From positions 1-64,000 of the forward strand of contig MWCO01000009.1 in the NCBI GenBank assembly GCA_002070115.1: a DNA stretch of 64,000 bases. Direction: 5' to 3'. Under the pieces are notes generated by a model that saw nothing but the letters and a program-made list of their open reading frames with translations, had not been told where the DNA came from and did not search any database. Below, in pieces: positions 1 to 7,162 of the stretch. Each line of letters begins with the position of its first letter. Positions within the stretch are counted from its first letter, which is position 1. This stretch comes from Deltaproteobacteria bacterium ADurb.Bin207. GTDB lineage: Bacteria > Myxococcota_A > Polyangia > Polyangiales > Polyangiaceae. The translations under genes and the position numbers were made by a program.

Positions 1-2
1 TT

Positions 3-563
3 CGGGGGTTGAGCGGTCGTATGCAAAAGGGGGTATTGCATCTTTTGGTGGGGCCGAATGGATCGGGCAAGTCGACGTTGCTGCGGATTGTGGCGGGGCT
101 ATTGAGTCCGTCGTTTGGGCAAGTCGAATATGAGGGCGTGGCGAGGAGTCGGATTAGGGAGGCGATTGGGTTGGTGTCGCACGAGTTGCTGACGTACGGG
201 GAGTTGACAGTGGAGGAGAATTTGCGGCTTGGGTCGGGGCTATACGCAGCGGGGGAGCAAGACGTAGAGCAGGCGATGAATAGATTTGGTCTTGGGGCGG
301 TCAGGGATCGTATGGTGTCGAAGCTATCACGGGGACAAAGGCAGAGGGTATCGCTCGCGCGGGCGTTGTTGCATAGACCGTCGCTCGTGCTGCTAGATGA
401 GCCAACGACGGGATTGGACGAGCAAGGGGTCGCGGCGATCGTGCGAGTAGTGCGGCAGGAGGTGGCGTCTGAACGGGTGGTGATTGTGGTGACGCATGAT
501 CCATCGTATTTTGACATAAGGGAGCGTCAGATTTGGCGATTGGAGAAGGGGCGGTGGGCGTAG
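3..563 (+). CDS. ABC transporter ATP-binding protein, CcmA-like (5' partial)
   Basis: This is the C-terminal part of an ABC ATPase. The reading frame is open to the left edge, so the true start lies outside the window; the TTG at 9 is only the first start-like codon. Visible motifs are Walker A (GPNGSGKST), a signature loop (LSRGQRQRVSLARALL), Walker B with catalytic Glu (LVLLDEPTTGLD) and the H-loop (VTHD). The compact size, about 190 residues of one nucleotide-binding domain, fits CcmA, which energises haem delivery for cytochrome c maturation, but no ccmB or ccmC is in view. A parS palindrome follows the stop by 13 bases. The ABC ATPase call is secure; the substrate is inferred. Confidence 0.85.
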   Translation, partial: RGLSGRMQKGVLHLLVGPNGSGKSTLLRIVAGLLSPSFGQVEYEGVARSRIREAIGLVSHELLTYGELTVEENLRLGSGLYAAGEQDVEQAMNRFGLGAVRDRMVSKLSRGQRQRVSLARALLHRPSLVLLDEPTTGLDEQGVAAIVRVVRQEVASERVVIVVTHDPSYFDIRERQIWRLEKGRWA

Positions 564-576
564 GGAGCGTGAGGAT

Positions 577-592
577 TGTTTCACGTGAAACA
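577..592. promoter_or_regulatory. parS: parS site 1 (ParB-binding palindrome)
   Basis: The 16 bases TGTTTCACGTGAAACA match the well-known chromosomal parS consensus exactly and are fully palindromic. The site lies between the ABC ATPase stop and the end of zapA, outside coding sequence. ParB-CTP clamps load at such sites, recruit SMC and work with ParA in origin segregation. parS sites normally cluster near oriC, so this suggests an origin-proximal position; parAB themselves are not in the window. Confidence 0.9.
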
Positions 593-636
593 TACCGGGG
601 GATTGGGGCGTCGTTTTATGTAGAATAGGGCACACA

Positions 637-1035
637 CTACGTTGCGTCGTTCGGATCTGGCGTGATTAATTGGTGTTCGCAGGACTCGAGATCGTCGTCA
701 ACCATGGATTCTGCTTGAAGGTCGGCGCTTTCGTCGTGCTCAGATGGCAAGTCGAGGGCAGATTCGACGCGATTAAGGAGCGTTTGGGCGGTTTGCTGCG
801 CCATGGAAAGGATACGGTCCGCGCGAGCGCGCGCCTCGGCAGCCTCTTCGGCAAAAGACATGGCGACGAGTAAAAAAGTGTCAGGCGTCAAGGGCTTTCC
901 AGCAGCGATGGCGTTAGCCCGCGCTTCGATCATGCCGACGATTCGGGCCAGGTGATGGTCCGAGGCGTTGGTGCGGACCCTTAGGTGCCGTCCGGCGAGG
1001 CGAATGGAGGTTAGCCTTTTCGGACGATCGCTCAC
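637..1035 (-). CDS. zapA: Cell division protein ZapA
   Basis: A 132-residue protein with a ZapA domain: the N-terminal strand region (SIRLAGRHLRVRTN) and a long helix of the type AARARADRILSMAQQTAQTLLNRV that forms the dimeric and tetrameric coiled coil. ZapA crosslinks FtsZ protofilaments at the division site. The acidic C-terminal tail of about 35 residues is longer than in E. coli ZapA. The GTG start overlaps the upstream gene's stop (GTGA), with GGAGG six bases before it inside that gene, so the two are translationally coupled. Confidence 0.85.
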   Translation of the reverse strand: MSDRPKRLTSIRLAGRHLRVRTNASDHHLARIVGMIEARANAIAAGKPLTPDTFLLVAMSFAEEAAEARARADRILSMAQQTAQTLLNRVESALDLPSEHDESADLQAESMVDDDLESCEHQLITPDPNDAT

Positions 1036-1598
1036 GGCTCGCCTCCGGTGATGGCGCCGTATGCGAGCAAGAGCGGGAGCGCAAAAGCTTGGCCGTCGAT
1101 GCGAAATCCAAGGATGAGGGCTCGATCGGGCTCGGCCCCGAATGCCGTACGCCCTTGCAAGATCAGACCAAAAGCCATTGCGTAGGAGCCGTGGTAGTTG
1201 AAGCTCCGGGAGCCCCAGAATAGGTCGGTGGAAAGACCGATAGACTCGCGGGAGTCAAAGGCGCGAACAAAGGGTCCAGCCGAAAGGACAATCGGAAGGG
1301 CATCGTGGATGGGTAGGAGCAGGGAAGCTCCGGTACCCACGGAAAAATCGTTCCAGGCGGTGGCAAGATCGGCGTAAGGCCCGATGCCAAAATCCCAAGG
1401 GCTGGTGCGTCCGAAAAGAATATCGCCGTGCAATGCGGTGTGGAAACGCGTAGCGGACGGGTTTTGCGTAAGGGCCGCGCCGAGCGTGACGGCCAGATTG
1501 GATTGCGGCTGTGCGTGGGCGTAAGAGGCGAAAGAGGCGAAAGAGCCAAAGAATAATGTGGCGATAATAAGCAGAGCCAGGAGCTTGCACGGTCGCAT
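1032..1598 (-). CDS. Secreted hypothetical protein, possible small outer-membrane barrel
   Basis: No family is recognised. The first about 30 residues (MRPCKLLALLIIATLFFGSF and on to AHA) form a signal peptide, so the mature 155-residue product is exported. The rest is rich in alternating Gly and aromatic residues (FGIGPYADLATAWNDFSVG, FNYHGSYAMAFGLILQG), which fits a small beta-barrel. A GTG at 1634 would add 12 residues; I prefer the ATG at 1598 because it gives a clean signal peptide, though neither has a strong ribosome site. It is upstream of and coupled to zapA, and parS site 2 sits just before it. Confidence 0.6.
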   Translation of the reverse strand: MRPCKLLALLIIATLFFGSFASFASYAHAQPQSNLAVTLGAALTQNPSATRFHTALHGDILFGRTSPWDFGIGPYADLATAWNDFSVGTGASLLLPIHDALPIVLSAGPFVRAFDSRESIGLSTDLFWGSRSFNYHGSYAMAFGLILQGRTAFGAEPDRALILGFRIDGQAFALPLLLAYGAITGGEP

Positions 1599-1645
1599 GG
1601 CACGCAGACTATCGGTTTCGCGAAGCGCTGTCACGCCCCCTTGCC

Positions 1646-1661
1646 CGTTTCACGTGAAACG
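1646..1661. promoter_or_regulatory. parS: parS site 2 (ParB-binding palindrome)
   Basis: A second copy of the GTTTCACGTGAAAC core, 1.07 kb from the first. The outermost base pair is C/G instead of T/A, so the 16-mer is still a perfect palindrome. It lies in the narrow gap between a secreted-protein gene and the end of a lipoprotein gene, close enough to the former's start that ParB occupancy could affect its transcription. Confidence 0.85.
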
Positions 1662-1692
1662 TCGGTTTCGAAACGATTCCGGGTGTTGTTGG

Positions 1693-2448
1693 TCAAGGAT
1701 TACAGAGGGAAGCAGGTGCTCCCTGGGCCTGGCAAAGTCGACAATCGACAGGTTCATCCTGGCCAATCATGCAAGGAACCGTACCCGTCGATTTCGACAC
1801 ATTCGCACAATTCGGAAGCGGAAGATCCGGGTCCACCGACTCTGGTGGAAAGTCGACGAGACACCCATAACAAATACTGATTGGAAACCGGTACTTTCCG
1901 CTGTCCAATTCCTTTCCACCGAGGGTATGCCCAAACACCTTGACGACCGCCACGACCAATCCTTCGACGGTACTTCTTTGACCTTCCGGGAATCCTGCCG
2001 CCAAGCCCTGTCCGGTTCCAGAATCGATCAGGGTAGCTGTCACCACCCCCCAGCCCGGTTCCGTCCCTGTGCTTGGATCGACGAAGCCGCTCACTGGGAC
2101 GGTAAAAGAGTTGATCCCCTTTCCGTCGGTCGTTTCGAGCTCCACCTCTGCGCCCTCGGCGAGGAATCTGGCTGTTTCCGTACGTAGCTGATCCGCTGAT
2201 CCTCGCTCCACCAATTGGTTGCCGAGCAATAACCCCGCTTGGTATTCCCTGGTAAACGCCAGATCCATCACGCCCGTCGATAAGGCTGATCCCCCTGGCT
2301 CGGCGGAAAACGAACAGTCCGCGCCCGAGGGTTTGAGAACCTGCCGGATGAAAATGCTCGATTCGTTTTCCGAGCACGAGGCGATCGAGGTGATGATACC
2401 TCCCATCATCACCGACAACACCCATCCACGCTTCCACGCGCCGTTCAT
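1693..2448 (-). CDS. Hypothetical lipoprotein
   Basis: A 251-residue exported lipoprotein: after MNGAWKRGWVLSVMMGGIIT comes a lipobox ending SIASC, placing lipidated Cys at about residue 24. The mature part has no recognised domain but carries paired Cys motifs (ICYGCLVDFP near the middle of the C-terminal half, DCRLCQAQG near the end) that suggest disulfides. The ATG at 2448 was chosen because CGGAG lies about seven bases upstream; two earlier in-frame ATGs (2496, 2472) lack this. Function unknown; this Cys-rich lipoprotein style is common in Myxococcota. Confidence 0.7.
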   Translation of the reverse strand: MNGAWKRGWVLSVMMGGIITSIASCSENESSIFIRQVLKPSGADCSFSAEPGGSALSTGVMDLAFTREYQAGLLLGNQLVERGSADQLRTETARFLAEGAEVELETTDGKGINSFTVPVSGFVDPSTGTEPGWGVVTATLIDSGTGQGLAAGFPEGQRSTVEGLVVAVVKVFGHTLGGKELDSGKYRFPISICYGCLVDFPPESVDPDLPLPNCANVSKSTGTVPCMIGQDEPVDCRLCQAQGAPASLCNP

Positions 2449-2740
2449 TGTTGATCTCCGAACCCTCTTCATTGGTAAGCGCCTTGCCAGCACCAATTAT
2501 CCTACCTCCCCCGAACCAATAGCGCCAACTTTGCAACCATGAATCCCCCACCATTTTCTTGGTGCTGCCCGAAGACCTGCTCCAAAGGTTCGTCGGTATC
2601 CCCGCAGCCCTCGCTGCCCCAGCCACCGAAAAGACCCTTCCCCAAAGCTCCTTCGAGCCAAGGGTGACCGAAGTCCCACGGCAGCAGGCTATCCATTAAT
2701 GGAAAGGGAGTTTTTCATGGAAAGGGAGGCCACATGAGTG
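2449..2740. other. Intergenic region with short direct repeat
   Basis: About 290 bases between the lipoprotein start and the mglA stop. The part next to 2448 must carry the minus-strand lipoprotein promoter, but I see no clear -35/-10 pair. The end next to mglA has a direct repeat ATGGAAAGGGAG (2699-2710 and 2717-2728) and half of a hairpin listed separately. Short open frames here lack a ribosome site. Confidence 0.4.
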
Positions 2741-2750
2741 TCAGCCTCCC
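2724..2750 (-). terminator. Possible terminator of the mglBA operon
   Basis: GGGAGGC (2724-2730) and GCCTCCC (2744-2750) form a perfect 7-bp stem with a 13-base loop that includes the mglA stop codon. On the minus strand only a short T run follows (TTTCC), so this is a weak intrinsic terminator or a 3' stabilising hairpin. Confidence 0.3.
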
Positions 2751-3328
2751 CGCTTGAGTTCCGTCAATACCAACTTTGCCACCGCCTTGAGCGTTTCGAA
2801 AACCCCCACGCCCGTGCGCGCCACCGCCTCGAAATCCGGTACCCCATCCGGATTGAGCATTTCCCGGAGTTCGTCGACGTCCGCTACCGCCGGCAAGTCA
2901 CGCTTGTTGTACTGTACTACGTATGGGAGTTTTTCAAGCGCGTAGCCCTGCTCAGCCAAGTTGACTCGTAGATTGTCCACGCTTTCCATATTCGCTTCCA
3001 TGCGCATAATTTGCGAATCAGCGACAAATACGACACCGTCCACCCCTTTGAGAATAAGCTTGCGACTGGCGTCGTAAAAAACCTGTCCCGGCACGGTGTA
3101 CAAATGAAAACGCGTCTTGAACCCACGAATTTCGCCCAGCGACAAAGGTAAAAAGTCAAAGAACAACGTCCGCTCAGTCTCTGTGGCCAGCGAGATCATC
3201 TTCCCTTTCGCGTCGGGATTGGTCCGATCATAAATATACTGCAGGTTCGTCGTCTTTCCGCATAAGCCTGGACCGTAATAGACGATCTTGCAGTTGATCT
3301 CGCGCGCCATGTAGTTGATGAAGCTCAT
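2741..3328 (-). CDS. mglA: Polarity and gliding-motility GTPase MglA
   Basis: A 195-residue Ras-like GTPase. P-loop GPGLCGKT at residues 19-26; TVPGQ at 78-82, where Thr78 replaces the usual Asp of the second phosphate motif, as in Myxococcus xanthus MglA; guanine motif NKRD at 141-144. In myxobacteria MglA-GTP marks the leading pole and drives polarity reversal and motility with its GAP MglB. mglB lies 9 bases upstream in the same operon, so switch and regulator are co-expressed. Length and motifs are full and normal. Confidence 0.95.
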   Translation of the reverse strand: MSFINYMAREINCKIVYYGPGLCGKTTNLQYIYDRTNPDAKGKMISLATETERTLFFDFLPLSLGEIRGFKTRFHLYTVPGQVFYDASRKLILKGVDGVVFVADSQIMRMEANMESVDNLRVNLAEQGYALEKLPYVVQYNKRDLPAVADVDELREMLNPDGVPDFEAVARTGVGVFETLKAVAKLVLTELKRGG

Positions 3329-3337
3329 CGCGCGCCC

Positions 3338-3820
3338 TTAGTCGTTGAAAAGGTTATCGATATCCTCGTCTGTGATTTCGGCAAAAGGAGATTCACCGCC
3401 TGGCTCTTGGACTTTTCGTAACAACGCCTCGAAAATGCGGTTGAGTTCATCGCTCGCCTTCTTCACCCGCAACCGTACGAGCCCCAAGCTCGAACGCGCG
3501 TCGAAGATAACCACCAAAATCACGCGGTTACCTACGAGTTGGATATGGATATTGGCTTTTTCGCCTTCGTGAAACTGCGTCGCGAACTCGTTTTCCTTGA
3601 GCAGTTTCGCCATACCTCCGGTCGCCGCAATATTTCCAGCCGTCAACGAAGCCAGAGATGTCGTATCCAGATTCTCGACGTCACCACTAGCCGCAATGAG
3701 CTGACCGTTCTTGTCGACGATGAACACGACTTTAGCGTTCGCGTCCCTGACAAGACGGTCTACGACTGTCTGAATCTGGTTGAACTCCTCCTCGTACATC
3801 ACCATCTGGGGATTGACCAT
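3338..3820 (-). CDS. mglB: GTPase-activating protein MglB (roadblock/LC7)
   Basis: A 160-residue roadblock/LC7 protein, the expected length for MglB. The N terminus (MVMYEEEFNQIQTVVDRLV), the block KVVFIVDKNGQLIAASG and the C-terminal SPFAEITDEDIDNLF closely resemble M. xanthus MglB. MglB dimers stimulate GTP hydrolysis by MglA and define the lagging pole. The ATG at 3820 is preceded by GGAGG with 5-base spacing; the open frame runs 33 codons further upstream, but those residues do not look like MglB. First gene of the mglBA operon. Confidence 0.95.
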   Translation of the reverse strand: MVNPQMVMYEEEFNQIQTVVDRLVRDANAKVVFIVDKNGQLIAASGDVENLDTTSLASLTAGNIAATGGMAKLLKENEFATQFHEGEKANIHIQLVGNRVILVVIFDARSSLGLVRLRVKKASDELNRIFEALLRKVQEPGGESPFAEITDEDIDNLFND

Positions 3821-4036
3821 CCATGCCTCCGCCAGCACACCAGCCGACTCGAACGCGATTAGACGAAACGACACGGTTCGACCAACGAACCGCTGACTCC
3901 CTGACAAGGGAAAACCCAATCAGGTCCTTCCTTGTATCCGATGCCCCTTGGCAACGGCAAGCCGCACAAGCCTTTTCCGGGGCCACTTTTTCAAAAAAAC
4001 GAAAATTCTCAACGAACGCACATGGTTACAGATTTG

Positions 4037-5860
4037 TCAGGATTCCGATCCGTACATGGACTCGGCAATTCTAAAGGCCGCGGATTCCAATTCTTGATAA
4101 GCGCTTCGAATATCCTCAAAACTTCCACTCGATTTCAATAGTCCACGCAAGGTTTCCGCTTGACCTCTCACCTCGGCCACCACCTGCTCATCGAGCAGGT
4201 CCGCGTACCCGTCCAACGCTTGCTCGGTGGTGTACAACAACGTTTCCGCCTGATTACGCATTTCCGCCAGTTCCTTCCGCAACGAATCCGTTTCGCGGAA
4301 CTTATCTCCCTCCTGCACTAGCCGATCGATTTCATCTTGCGACAGTCCACTGGTTGGCGTCACCTTGATCGCCTGCGATCGGTTGGTTCCAAGATCCCGC
4401 GCTTCCACATGCAAAATGCCGTTCGCGTCGACTCGAAACGTCACTTGAATTTTGGGTACACCCCGCGGAGCCGGTGGGATTCCGGTGAGTTCGAAGTGAG
4501 CCAAACTCCTATTGTCCGCCGCCATCTCCCTTTCGCCTTGCAGCACGTGTACGGGGACGAACGATTGGTTGTCCACGCTGGTGGTGAACACACCCGAGGC
4601 CTCGGTGGGAATGGTGCGATTTCTTTCGATCATCCGGAAAAATACGCCCCCTCCCGTCTCGACACCGATGGACAGTGGCGCGACATCCAACAACAAAACC
4701 TCGTCGACCTCTCCTGCCAACGCCGCTGCTTGAATCGCCGCCCCCACCGCCACCACCTCGTCGGGATTGACACTCCGACAAGGTTCTTTTCCAAAAAACT
4801 CTTTCACTGATTTTTGAACCGCTGGCATTCGCGTCATGCCCCCGACCAACACCACATTGTCGATGTCTCGAGCGCTCAACTTCGCATCCTGAAGCGCTGC
4901 ACGACAGGCATCGAGCGTACGGTCGATCAGGTCAGAGGTCAGAATTTCCAAGTCCGAACGCTTCATCGTGCGCTGCAAATGCAACGGCCCCGTCGGCCCC
5001 GTGGCGATGAAAGGGATGTTGATTTCGGTCTCCAACGAACTGCTCAGTTCGTGTTTGGCCTTTTCCGCTGCCTCCTTCAATCTTTGTAACGCCATCCGAT
5101 CCTTGCGAAGATCGACCTGGTTTTCCATCTCGAACTCTTCCGCCAGCGTGTCGATGATTCTCTGGTCGAAGTCCTCACCCCCCAAATGCGTATCGCCCCC
5201 GGTGGCTCGCACTCCGAAAACTCCCCCCTCGATCTGCAGCACAGAAATATCGAACGTCCCGCCCCCCAAGTCATAAACCGCAATGGTTTCGCGCTCCTTC
5301 AAGCTAAGCCCATACGCAAGCGCTGCCGCCGTCGGCTCATTGATGATTCGCTTGACCTCCAATCCCGCGATGCGCCCGGCATCCTTCGTGGCTTGCCTCT
5401 GCGCATCATCGAAATAAGCCGGCACCGTGACCACCACCTCCGTCAGCTTCTCGCCCAGATAGGTTTCGGCAACCTCCCGCATTTTATCGAGAACAATCGA
5501 GGAAATCTCCGGCGGCGAATACTCCCGATCCCTGCCTCGAATCCAAGCGTCGCCATTGCTCGCTTCGATCACCCGGTAAGGAGCCAACTCGATCTGACGA
5601 CGCACCTCCCGGTCCGAGAATTTTCTTCCCATCAAGCGTTTGACCGCAAAGACGGTGTGCTCCGGGTTGGTAATTCCTTGCCGCTTGGCCACATGACCCA
5701 CCAGTCGCTCCCCGCTGGTGGTGAAGGCAACGACCGATGGTGTCGTTCGAGCGCCTTCGCTGTTAGGAATAACCACTGGCTTCGCATCCGCGGCCCCGTC
5801 TTCCAAGACCGCCACGCACGAATTGGTCGTCCCAAGATCAATACCGATTATCTTCCCCAT
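4037..5860 (-). CDS. dnaK: Hsp70 chaperone DnaK
   Basis: A 607-residue Hsp70. The N-terminal ATPase domain starts with GKIIGIDLGTTNSCVAV and has the phosphate loops DLGGGTFDIS and VVLVGGMTRMPAVQ; the substrate-binding domain (DVAPLSIGVETGGG, then VHVLQGEREMAADN) follows. It is about 30 residues shorter than E. coli DnaK and ends MYGSES, without the acidic EEVDDK-like tail, so the lid and tail are reduced. grpE is 62 bases upstream on the same strand; no dnaJ is near. An ATG five codons earlier (5875) is possible. It may be one of several DnaK paralogues. Confidence 0.93.
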   Translation of the reverse strand: MGKIIGIDLGTTNSCVAVLEDGAADAKPVVIPNSEGARTTPSVVAFTTSGERLVGHVAKRQGITNPEHTVFAVKRLMGRKFSDREVRRQIELAPYRVIEASNGDAWIRGRDREYSPPEISSIVLDKMREVAETYLGEKLTEVVVTVPAYFDDAQRQATKDAGRIAGLEVKRIINEPTAAALAYGLSLKERETIAVYDLGGGTFDISVLQIEGGVFGVRATGGDTHLGGEDFDQRIIDTLAEEFEMENQVDLRKDRMALQRLKEAAEKAKHELSSSLETEINIPFIATGPTGPLHLQRTMKRSDLEILTSDLIDRTLDACRAALQDAKLSARDIDNVVLVGGMTRMPAVQKSVKEFFGKEPCRSVNPDEVVAVGAAIQAAALAGEVDEVLLLDVAPLSIGVETGGGVFFRMIERNRTIPTEASGVFTTSVDNQSFVPVHVLQGEREMAADNRSLAHFELTGIPPAPRGVPKIQVTFRVDANGILHVEARDLGTNRSQAIKVTPTSGLSQDEIDRLVQEGDKFRETDSLRKELAEMRNQAETLLYTTEQALDGYADLLDEQVVAEVRGQAETLRGLLKSSGSFEDIRSAYQELESAAFRIAESMYGSES

Positions 5861-5922
5861 TGGCGTGCCAAGCATACTCCATCGGTTGGAGCCTGTCGCG
5901 GCCGATGTTGGATGAATGGTGA

Positions 5923-6786
5923 CTAGCTCTCCGCGGTGGGGTCCTCGTCGTTTTGTTCAAACACCGCGGATTCGCCCGTCGACTCGCTCTTTTCGGAATC
6001 TTGTTCCGACTCTGCCTGCTCCGCTTGCTCCCCCGCTGCCTCCGTGTCCGACGCTGTCTCGTGTTCGCCCGAAGCACGCTCCTGCGCGGGAGCTTTCGAA
6101 ACCACCACCATCGCCGCGCGAAGCAAACGGTCGCCCCAACGATACCCCCCAAGCACCTCCGCCATGACGGTCCCGGGAGATTGTTCTTTCGTTTCAAGCA
6201 TTTGGATGGCTTCGTGGATGACAGGATCGAAAGGTTGGCCGACGGATTTCACGCGTTCGACACCAAACTTCCCGATAATATCCTCGAACTGACGAATGAC
6301 CATCGCCACCCCCGTGGCCACCGCCTGCACGTCCGTCGCCTGCTTGGCATGCGTTTCAGCTCTTTCCAAATTGTCAAATACAGGAAGCAGGTCTCGCAGC
6401 ACGTCCATTTTGGCACCCCGTGCCGCATCCTCGATGTCGCGTCGCGATCGTTTGCGAAAATTGTCGAAATCCGCAGCCAATCGAAGCATTTGCTCCCGCA
6501 ACGCCTTGTTTTCATCCCGCGCCACCTGCAAGGGATCTTCGATCACTTCCTCTTCGATGGCGATGGCTTCCTCATCGGATTCCTCGACGGTTTCCGCTGT
6601 GGCTTCGTGTGGCCCAGCTTTTTCGCCCGACGCTTCGGATTCCGATGGCGATGGCTCGTTATCGCTCGGTGCGTCCGCTATCTCTTTTGACGGAATATTC
6701 GAGGGAATTCGGTCTTGGGATGCCGCCGTTTCCTCGGTTTGCACGGTCTCAGCTTCACCTTTTGAGGCGATATCTTGATTCGTCAT
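5923..6786 (-). CDS. grpE: Nucleotide exchange factor GrpE
   Basis: A 287-residue GrpE homologue. The long dimerisation helix and head (LRLAADFDNFRKRSRRD, LLPVFDNLERA, then GQPFDPVIHEAIQ and VLGGYRWGDRLLRAAMVVV) are typical. It is much longer than E. coli GrpE (197 residues) because of about 80 acidic, low-complexity residues at the N terminus and about 65 Glu/Ser-rich residues at the C terminus. GrpE releases ADP from DnaK, whose gene follows at once in the same direction. Confidence 0.92.
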   Translation of the reverse strand: MTNQDIASKGEAETVQTEETAASQDRIPSNIPSKEIADAPSDNEPSPSESEASGEKAGPHEATAETVEESDEEAIAIEEEVIEDPLQVARDENKALREQMLRLAADFDNFRKRSRRDIEDAARGAKMDVLRDLLPVFDNLERAETHAKQATDVQAVATGVAMVIRQFEDIIGKFGVERVKSVGQPFDPVIHEAIQMLETKEQSPGTVMAEVLGGYRWGDRLLRAAMVVVSKAPAQERASGEHETASDTEAAGEQAEQAESEQDSEKSESTGESAVFEQNDEDPTAES

Positions 6787-6913
6787 GGCACTGCCGCTCC
6801 CCTATAGTCAGGATCGGTTCCCGAAGCAATTGCTCCTCCGTTTCCGTATCCCTTGCTTTCCCACCGGCCGCCATAGGTCTATGCGCTCGAGCACGAAGTC
6901 CCACGCTCAGCCC

Positions 6914-7162
6914 TCATTCTTCATACGGACGAGTGATGGGAGAGCCGTCGGGTTCCACGGCAAGAAGCTCTTCCACCTTCTTTTCCGCTCGCTGAAGCAA
7001 CGCTTGGGAGTGTTTCGCTAGTTTCATCCCTTTTTCGAAGAGCGCCACGGATTCGTCGAGCGGAAGGTCCCCTCCCTCGAGTTTATCGACGATCTCGGCG
7101 AGTTGTTGGAGTGATTGTTCGAAAGTAGCGTTCTCGTCGGTAGGTTGCTTTTTGGGACTCAT
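6914..7162 (-). CDS. xseB: Exodeoxyribonuclease VII small subunit
   Basis: An 82-residue XseB with the family core ATFEQSLQQLAEIVDKLEGG, DLPLDESVALFEKGMKL and the coiled-coil AKHSQALLQRAEKKVEEL. Several small subunits pack on XseA to form exonuclease VII, which degrades single-stranded DNA. The ATG at 7162 overlaps the upstream stop (ATGA) and has GGAGG nine bases before it. A longer in-frame ORF to 7543 is a shadow of the HEAT-repeat gene. xseA is not in the window. Confidence 0.9.
   Translation of the reverse strand: MSPKKQPTDENATFEQSLQQLAEIVDKLEGGDLPLDESVALFEKGMKLAKHSQALLQRAEKKVEELLAVEPDGSPITRPYEE

Noticed and set aside
1-2500. Replication origin at the parS sites
   Set aside because: No cluster of DnaA boxes (TTATNCACA) and no dnaA, dnaN or parAB in the window; parS only suggests it is near.
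1754-2626. 290-codon minus-strand ORF overlapping the lipoprotein gene
   Set aside because: Gly/Arg-rich frame-shifted shadow of the lipoprotein gene, without signal or family features.
2502-2696. 64-codon minus-strand ORF (MDSLLPWDFGHPW and on)
   Set aside because: No Shine-Dalgarno sequence before its ATG, unusual composition and no family similarity; likely chance in an intergenic region.
5186-5926. 246-codon plus-strand ORF opposite dnaK
   Set aside because: It is the complement of conserved dnaK sequence and is not protein-like (rich in Arg and His).
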